7,983 nt of DNA from Maricaulis sp. (GTDB taxonomy: Bacteria; Pseudomonadota; Alphaproteobacteria; Caulobacterales; Maricaulaceae), in assembly GCA_002694345.1 (NCBI GenBank), contig NZLV01000049.1, positions 1 to 7,983 of the forward strand, given 5' to 3'. Position 1 is the stretch's first letter; every line of letters begins with the position of its first letter. Below are positions 4,292-7,983 of this stretch, piece by piece. Under the pieces are notes generated by a model that saw only the letters and a program-made list of their open reading frames with translations, ran no database searches and was not told the origin of the DNA. The translations under genes were made by a program, and so were the position numbers.

Positions 4292-6115
4292 ATGCGGCTG
4301 AATGATGATTTCATCGACGAGATCAAGGCACGGATCCGTCCGTCCGACCTGATCGGCCGCAGCGTGCAGCTGAAGCGGCAGGGGCGCGAATTCGTCGGCC
4401 TCTCGCCCTTCAAGAAGGAGCGTACGCCCTCCTTTTTCGTCAATGACGAGAAGCGCTTCTATCATTGCTTCGCCTCGGGCAAGCATGGCGACATCTTCAC
4501 CTGGCTGGAGGAGATGGAGGGCCTGTCCTTCATGGAGGCCGCCGAGCGCCTGGCCGGGGAGGCGGGGCTGCGCCTGCCGGAGCCCGACCCGCAGGCGGCG
4601 GAGAAACAGGTCCATCGCAAATCCCTCGTGGAATGGATGGAAGCCGCCCAGGCCCATTTCATGCGCGCCCTGTTCGGCCCCCAGGGCGAACCGGCGCGGC
4701 AATATCTCAAGAGCCGCGGGCTGACCGGCGAGGACTGCAAACGGTTCGGCATCGGTTTCGCGCCGGACAGCCGGACCGGGCTGAAGGACGAGCTGGTCAC
4801 CGCCGGAGCCCCGATCGGCGACCTGATCGAGTGCGGCCTGCTGATTCAGCCGGACAATGGCTCGCCCTATGACCGGTTTCGCGACCGGATCATGTTCCCC
4901 ATCCATGATCCGCGCGGGCGGCTGGTGGCTTTCGGTGGACGGGCCCTGTCCAAGGAAGCGCGGGCGAAATACCTGAACTCGCCGGAAACGCCGATCTTTC
5001 ACAAGGGCTCGGTCCTCTACCGCTTCCCTGACGCGCGGCGGGCTGCCAGTGATCCCAAGCAGAATATTCGCGGCCTGATCGTCGCCGAAGGTTATCTCGA
5101 CGTGATCGCCCTGGCCCGGGCCGGGCTGGAGCATGGCGTGGCCCCGCTGGGGACCGCGATCACGGAGGAGCAATTGCAATTGCTCTGGCGCGCCGGGGGC
5201 GAGCCGGTGATGTGCCTGGATGGCGACAATGCCGGCCGCGCCGCGGCTTTCAAGGCTGCCGACCGGGCGCTGCCCCTGCTGCAGGCCGGCAAGACGCTGC
5301 GCTTTGCCTTCATGCCGGAGGGCAAGGATCCGGACGACATTCTGCGCGAGGATGGCGCCAATGCGCTGCGGGCCGTGCTGTCGGAGACCCGTTCCCTGGC
5401 CGACATGCTGTGGGAGCGGGAAGTGGGGCTGGAGCCGCTGGACGATCCGGACCGCCGTGCCGGTTTCCGTCGCCGTATCCGCGCGCTGGTCGCACAAATT
5501 GCAGATGGCGACATCAAGGACGAATACCGGCGCGAGTTCGACACGCGCATGGAGGCCCTGTTCGGGGGGCGCCCGCGGTCCAACTACAATCGCAAGGGGC
5601 CGGGACGCCTGCCCAGGCTGGGTGCCAGCCCGGATCTCAAACGCGCCGCGCGTCCCGCGCCGGGCGCGGCCGACGCCCGGATCCTGCTTTTGGCGGCCAT
5701 CGATTATCCCGAAATCGCCCAGGATCAGGTCGAAACGCTGGCGCTTTTGCCCTTCGGTTCGCTTGACAGTCTGCGGGACGCCGTTTTAGACGCCTGCTCT
5801 TCTGGGCAGTCTGTGCACCCGGACACGCTACGGGCCCTCTTGGCCGAAGCCGGTTTTGCGGCGATATTGAAGCGTTTGGACGGGGAACGGGGACCCATGC
5901 GGGCAGTTTTGGGCGGCCAGGACGTTTCGGCACGGACGCGTGCGGAGTCTTGGATGCGGCTTGCTTCTGCCTATATGGAACGAAGTGAGGCACAGCGCCG
6001 GCGCGATGAAGTGCGCGCCCGGCTGGACGAAGAAATTGACAGGGCAGATTCGGAAAGCGTGAGACGGCTGGTGGAGATCCGGTTGCGCGAAACATCGCGG
6101 TCCGAACCGTCCTGA
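4292..6115 (+). CDS. dnaG: DNA primase
   Basis: DnaG makes RNA primers at the replication fork with the DnaB helicase. The product is 607 aa from the ATG at 4292. The N-terminal CHC2-type domain is at about 1-95, the RNA polymerase domain at 110-420 and a C-terminal helicase-binding region at about 455-607. Visible motifs: the basic DRFRDRIMFPIHDPRGR (194-210), AFGGRAL (213-219), KYLNSPET (226-233), and the Toprim residues Glu266 in VAEGYLD, Asp310/Asp312 in CLDGDNAG and Asp346/Asp348 in EGKDPDD. Three of the four zinc ligands are replaced (Ser38, Lys41, Ser62; only Cys59 remains). The start is uncertain: an in-frame GTG at 4274 with GGA 5 nt upstream would add six residues, while the ATG fits the family start (MRxxxxFxDEI) but has a poor ribosome site. 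Codon use loosens in the last 120 codons, where promoter-like sequences for rpoD lie. Confidence 0.96.
   Translation: MRLNDDFIDEIKARIRPSDLIGRSVQLKRQGREFVGLSPFKKERTPSFFVNDEKRFYHCFASGKHGDIFTWLEEMEGLSFMEAAERLAGEAGLRLPEPDPQAAEKQVHRKSLVEWMEAAQAHFMRALFGPQGEPARQYLKSRGLTGEDCKRFGIGFAPDSRTGLKDELVTAGAPIGDLIECGLLIQPDNGSPYDRFRDRIMFPIHDPRGRLVAFGGRALSKEARAKYLNSPETPIFHKGSVLYRFPDARRAASDPKQNIRGLIVAEGYLDVIALARAGLEHGVAPLGTAITEEQLQLLWRAGGEPVMCLDGDNAGRAAAFKAADRALPLLQAGKTLRFAFMPEGKDPDDILREDGANALRAVLSETRSLADMLWEREVGLEPLDDPDRRAGFRRRIRALVAQIADGDIKDEYRREFDTRMEALFGGRPRSNYNRKGPGRLPRLGASPDLKRAARPAPGAADARILLLAAIDYPEIAQDQVETLALLPFGSLDSLRDAVLDACSSGQSVHPDTLRALLAEAGFAAILKRLDGERGPMRAVLGGQDVSARTRAESWMRLASAYMERSEAQRRRDEVRARLDEEIDRADSESVRRLVEIRLRETSRSEPS
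5763..5790 (+). promoter_or_regulatory. Candidate internal promoter for rpoD within dnaG (housekeeping-like)
   Basis: An exact TTGACA -35 (5763-5768) is followed after 16 nt by TTTAGA (5785-5790), a weak -10 with three of six matches to TATAAT. The -10 region includes the only in-frame TTA leucine codon in dnaG (5786-5788, Leu499), which suggests the bases themselves may be under selection. It would give rpoD a transcript independent of dnaG, with a leader of roughly 365 nt. The weak -10 keeps confidence low. Confidence 0.3.
5949..5976 (+). promoter_or_regulatory. Candidate sigma-32 (RpoH) heat-shock promoter of rpoD inside dnaG
   Basis: CTTG (5949-5952), exactly 17 nt, then CCTATAT (5970-5976). 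This fits every specified base of the alphaproteobacterial heat-shock pattern CTTG-N17/18-CYTATNT; the trailing G sometimes included in that pattern is A here. It lies 186 nt before the rpoD ATG, within the dnaG reading frame, and points at rpoD. E. coli has a heat-shock promoter for rpoD in the same place (within dnaG), so function by analogy is plausible. The sequence match is direct; activity is inferred. Confidence 0.55.
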
Positions 6116-6128
6116 TACGACATCCCAA

Positions 6129-6148
6129 TTGCGCTAAGGGCAGCGCGA
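6129..6148 (+). other. Hairpin in the dnaG-rpoD junction
   Basis: TTGCGCT (6129-6135) pairs with AGCGCGA (6142-6148) around the 6-nt loop AAGGGC, giving seven pairs with one G-U wobble. It sits 13 nt after the dnaG stop and directly before the rpoD ribosome binding site (6150-6154). There is no T-run, so it is not a standard terminator. It could be an RNA processing or stability element or modulate rpoD translation. Confidence 0.4.
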
Positions 6149-6149
6149 C

Positions 6150-6154
6150 AAGGA
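6150..6154 (+). promoter_or_regulatory. Ribosome binding site of rpoD
   Basis: AAGGA is spaced 8 nt from the ATG at 6163, a good Shine-Dalgarno sequence that supports this start. Confidence 0.75.
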
Positions 6155-6162
6155 ACGAATAC

Positions 6163-7983
6163 ATGAGCAAAAGCGCCGAAGCCAACGACGCATCGGAAAA
6201 CCAGGACGGTCCGCTGCTGGACCTGACGGACCAGTCGGTCAAGAACATGGTGAAAGCCGCCAAGAAGCGCGGCTATGTCACCCATGACGAGTTGAACGCC
6301 GTTCTGCCCAGCGAGGAATTCTCCTCCGAGCAGATCGAGGACGTGCTCGCGCAATTGTCTGAAATGGGCATCAATGTCGTCGACAGCGAAACCGACGTCG
6401 ATGACGACAATGACAATGGCGACAGTGGCAAGAAAGCCGCCGCGGCCAGCTCCAATGATGATGACGAGGACAGTGACGAGGACGAGGAAAGCGACAGCCG
6501 CGCTGTTGCGTCCAGCGGCAAGACCGCCGTCGTCGGCCAGAACACCCCGTCCTCTGCCGACCGGACCGATGACCCGGTGCGTATGTATCTGCGCGAGATG
6601 GGGTCGGTGGAGCTTCTGTCCCGTGAAGGCGAGATCGCCATCGCGAAACGCATCGAGGCCGGCCGCAATGCGATGATCCGCGGCCTCTGCGAGAGCCCGC
6701 TGACCTTCGAAGCCATCATGGTCTGGCGTGACGAGCTGCAGGAAGGCGAAGTCCTGCTGCGCGACATCATCGACCTCGACGCCACCTATGGCGGCCAGCA
6801 GGCCGAAGCGGCGGACGACGAGGACGGCGAAGAGGGCGAGGGCGGTGAAGCGGCCTCGACCGAAGCCAAGTCGCCCAAGTCTGACGATGACGACAAGACG
6901 TCCGACGATGCCAAATCCTCCGATGACGAGGATGATGACGAGGACAGCGAGAACTCCGAAGACGGTGATGATGACGACGACGACGATGATGACGGCGCGT
7001 CGCTCTCCCTGTCCGCCATGGAGGCTGAACTCCGCGAAGGCGTGATGGAAACGCTGGACTCGATCGCCACCGACTTTGCCGCTTTCCGCAAGCTGCAGGA
7101 CAAGCTGGTTGCTGCCCGCATCGAGGGCAAGGACCTGACCAAGCAGTCGCGCGAGAAGTATGAGGGCCTTCAGAACGCCATCGTGACCAATCTGAACACG
7201 ATGCACCTGAACAATGCCCGGATCGAGGCGCTGGTCGAGCAGCTCTATGCCATCAACAAGGAACGCATGTCCCTGGAAGGCAAGCTGCTGCGCATGGCCG
7301 ATGCTCATGGTGTGCCGCGCGCGCAGTTCATGGACAGCTATTTCGGCAATGAGCTGAGCCCGGACTGGCCGTCCGGCATGGCGGGCACGTCGAAGGCCTG
7401 GGACCGCTTCATCGAGCGTGAATCCGAGGATGCCGGCAAGATCCGTGATGAACTCGCCGATCTGACCCAGCGCGCCGGTGTGCCCATCGAGGATCTGCGC
7501 CGCATCGTGCGGACCGTCCAGAAGGGCGAGCGCGAGGCCCGCGTGGCCAAGAAGGAAATGGTCGAGGCGAACCTGCGTCTCGTCATCTCCATCGCCAAGA
7601 AATACACCAATCGCGGCCTGCAATTCCTGGATCTCATCCAGGAAGGCAATATCGGTCTGATGAAGGCCGTCGATAAGTTCGAATACCGCCGCGGCTACAA
7701 ATTCTCGACCTATGCCACCTGGTGGATCCGCCAGGCGATCACCCGCTCGATCGCCGACCAGGCGCGCACCATCCGTATTCCGGTCCATATGATCGAAACG
7801 ATCAACAAGCTGGTCCGCACCTCGCGCCAGATGCTGCATGAAATCGGCCGCGAACCGACCCCGGAAGAGCTGGCTGAAAAACTGCAGATGCCGCTTGAAA
7901 AGGTCCGCAAGGTTCTGAAAATTGCCAAGGAGCCGATCTCGCTCGAAACCCCGATCGGGGACGAGGAAGACAGCCATCTGGGC
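6163..7983 (+). CDS. rpoD: RNA polymerase primary sigma factor RpoD (sigma-70), 3' end beyond the window
   Basis: The housekeeping sigma factor, which directs core RNA polymerase to most promoters. The first 607 codons are present. Region 1.1 is at about 20-74 (LTDQSVKNMVKAAKKRGYVTHDEL onward). Region 1.2 is at 136-168 (DPVRMYLREMGSVELLSREGE). A long non-conserved region spans about 169-450. Regions 2.1-2.4 are at about 456-540, with NLRLVISIAKKY, GLQFLDLIQEGNIGLMKAVDKFEYRRGYKFSTYATWWIRQAITR and ADQARTIRIPVHM. Region 3 runs to the edge (GREPTPEELA, then SLETPIGDEEDSHLG). Region 4, which reads the -35 box, is missing because the window ends, probably about 95-100 residues short. The sequence has two acidic low-complexity stretches (75-112 and 218-277). 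It follows dnaG by 47 nt and may also use promoters inside dnaG. Confidence 0.98.
   Translation, partial: MSKSAEANDASENQDGPLLDLTDQSVKNMVKAAKKRGYVTHDELNAVLPSEEFSSEQIEDVLAQLSEMGINVVDSETDVDDDNDNGDSGKKAAAASSNDDDEDSDEDEESDSRAVASSGKTAVVGQNTPSSADRTDDPVRMYLREMGSVELLSREGEIAIAKRIEAGRNAMIRGLCESPLTFEAIMVWRDELQEGEVLLRDIIDLDATYGGQQAEAADDEDGEEGEGGEAASTEAKSPKSDDDDKTSDDAKSSDDEDDDEDSENSEDGDDDDDDDDDGASLSLSAMEAELREGVMETLDSIATDFAAFRKLQDKLVAARIEGKDLTKQSREKYEGLQNAIVTNLNTMHLNNARIEALVEQLYAINKERMSLEGKLLRMADAHGVPRAQFMDSYFGNELSPDWPSGMAGTSKAWDRFIERESEDAGKIRDELADLTQRAGVPIEDLRRIVRTVQKGEREARVAKKEMVEANLRLVISIAKKYTNRGLQFLDLIQEGNIGLMKAVDKFEYRRGYKFSTYATWWIRQAITRSIADQARTIRIPVHMIETINKLVRTSRQMLHEIGREPTPEELAEKLQMPLEKVRKVLKIAKEPISLETPIGDEEDSHLG
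6382..6498 (+). repeat. Acidic linker between RpoD regions 1.1 and 1.2
   Basis: Residues 74-112 are rich in Asp, Glu, Ser and Asn (for example DVDDDNDNGD and NDDDEDSDEDEESD) with no predicted fold. In other primary sigma factors this segment links the autoinhibitory region 1.1 to the rest of the protein and is acidic and flexible, so this looks like an expanded version. Confidence 0.75.
6814..6993 (+). repeat. Asp/Glu-rich low-complexity insert in the RpoD non-conserved region
   Basis: Residues 218-277 of RpoD: by my count 35 of 60 residues are Asp or Glu against four Lys, ending in nine consecutive Asp (6967-6993, mixed GAT/GAC codons). It lies between regions 1.2 and 2.1, where proteobacterial primary sigma factors carry a variable domain that is also acidic in E. 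coli. It is probably disordered and strongly negative. Confidence 0.85.

Noticed and set aside
4184..5497. A 437-codon minus-strand open frame opposite dnaG
   Set aside because: It is a shadow of dnaG in high-GC sequence; composition is rich in Arg, Gln, His and Gly with no motif and no ribosome site.
5971..7977. A 668-codon open frame on the minus strand opposite rpoD and the dnaG end
   Set aside because: The plus-strand RpoD is unmistakable. The antisense frame stays open because GAC/GAT and GAG/GAA codons read as Val/Ile and Leu/Phe on the other strand; the product is a low-complexity Val/Ile-rich string with no family resemblance.
1..7983. Mobile element, CRISPR array, tRNA/rRNA or phage gene
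   Set aside because: I looked for long inverted or direct repeats, regularly spaced repeats, transposase motifs and tRNA-like cloverleaf arms and saw none; all long frames are accounted for by chromosomal genes.

Overview
The window reads as a high-GC chromosomal segment of an alphaproteobacterium. The DnaG and RpoD sequences, and the order carA (reverse) | yqeY - dnaG - rpoD (forward), fit that class. A Caulobacterales/Maricaulales-type (Hyphomonadaceae/Maricaulis-like) host is my inference from how the proteins read, not from a database search. It is core genome, not a phage, plasmid or island: I see no transposase, integrase, tRNA, rRNA or CRISPR array.

Layout. Positions 1-80 hold the last 25 codons of a gene ending in a SHOCT-type C-terminal segment. 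A strong hairpin with T-runs on both strands (102-132) separates it from the convergent carA gene (154-1314, minus), the glutamine-hydrolysing subunit of carbamoyl-phosphate synthetase. A 369-bp divergent region (1315-1683) carries the likely carA promoter and a likely forward promoter. The forward set is yqeY (1684-2151, GatB/YqeY family), a 649-residue beta-propeller lipoprotein (2238-4187), dnaG primase (4292-6115) and rpoD (6163 to the window end, truncated before sigma region 4).

How it fits together. This is the alphaproteobacterial version of the 'macromolecular synthesis' cluster (rpsU-dnaG-rpoD in E. coli), with yqeY in the first position. It joins replication priming (DnaG) to the housekeeping sigma factor (RpoD). 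The beta-propeller lipoprotein is the odd member: an exported envelope protein between two cytoplasmic information-processing genes.

Most notable signals: (i) an exact match to the alphaproteobacterial heat-shock promoter pattern CTTG-N17-CYTATNT at 5949-5976, inside the 3' end of dnaG and about 190 nt before rpoD, where E. coli also keeps a heat-shock promoter for rpoD; (ii) a near match (CTTG-N18-TCTATTT) before yqeY; (iii) a DnaG zinc-finger domain that has lost three of its four metal ligands; (iv) a very acidic insert, including nine consecutive Asp, in the non-conserved region of RpoD; (v) a change in codon use in the dnaG 3' end. I found no wholly new multi-gene system here.
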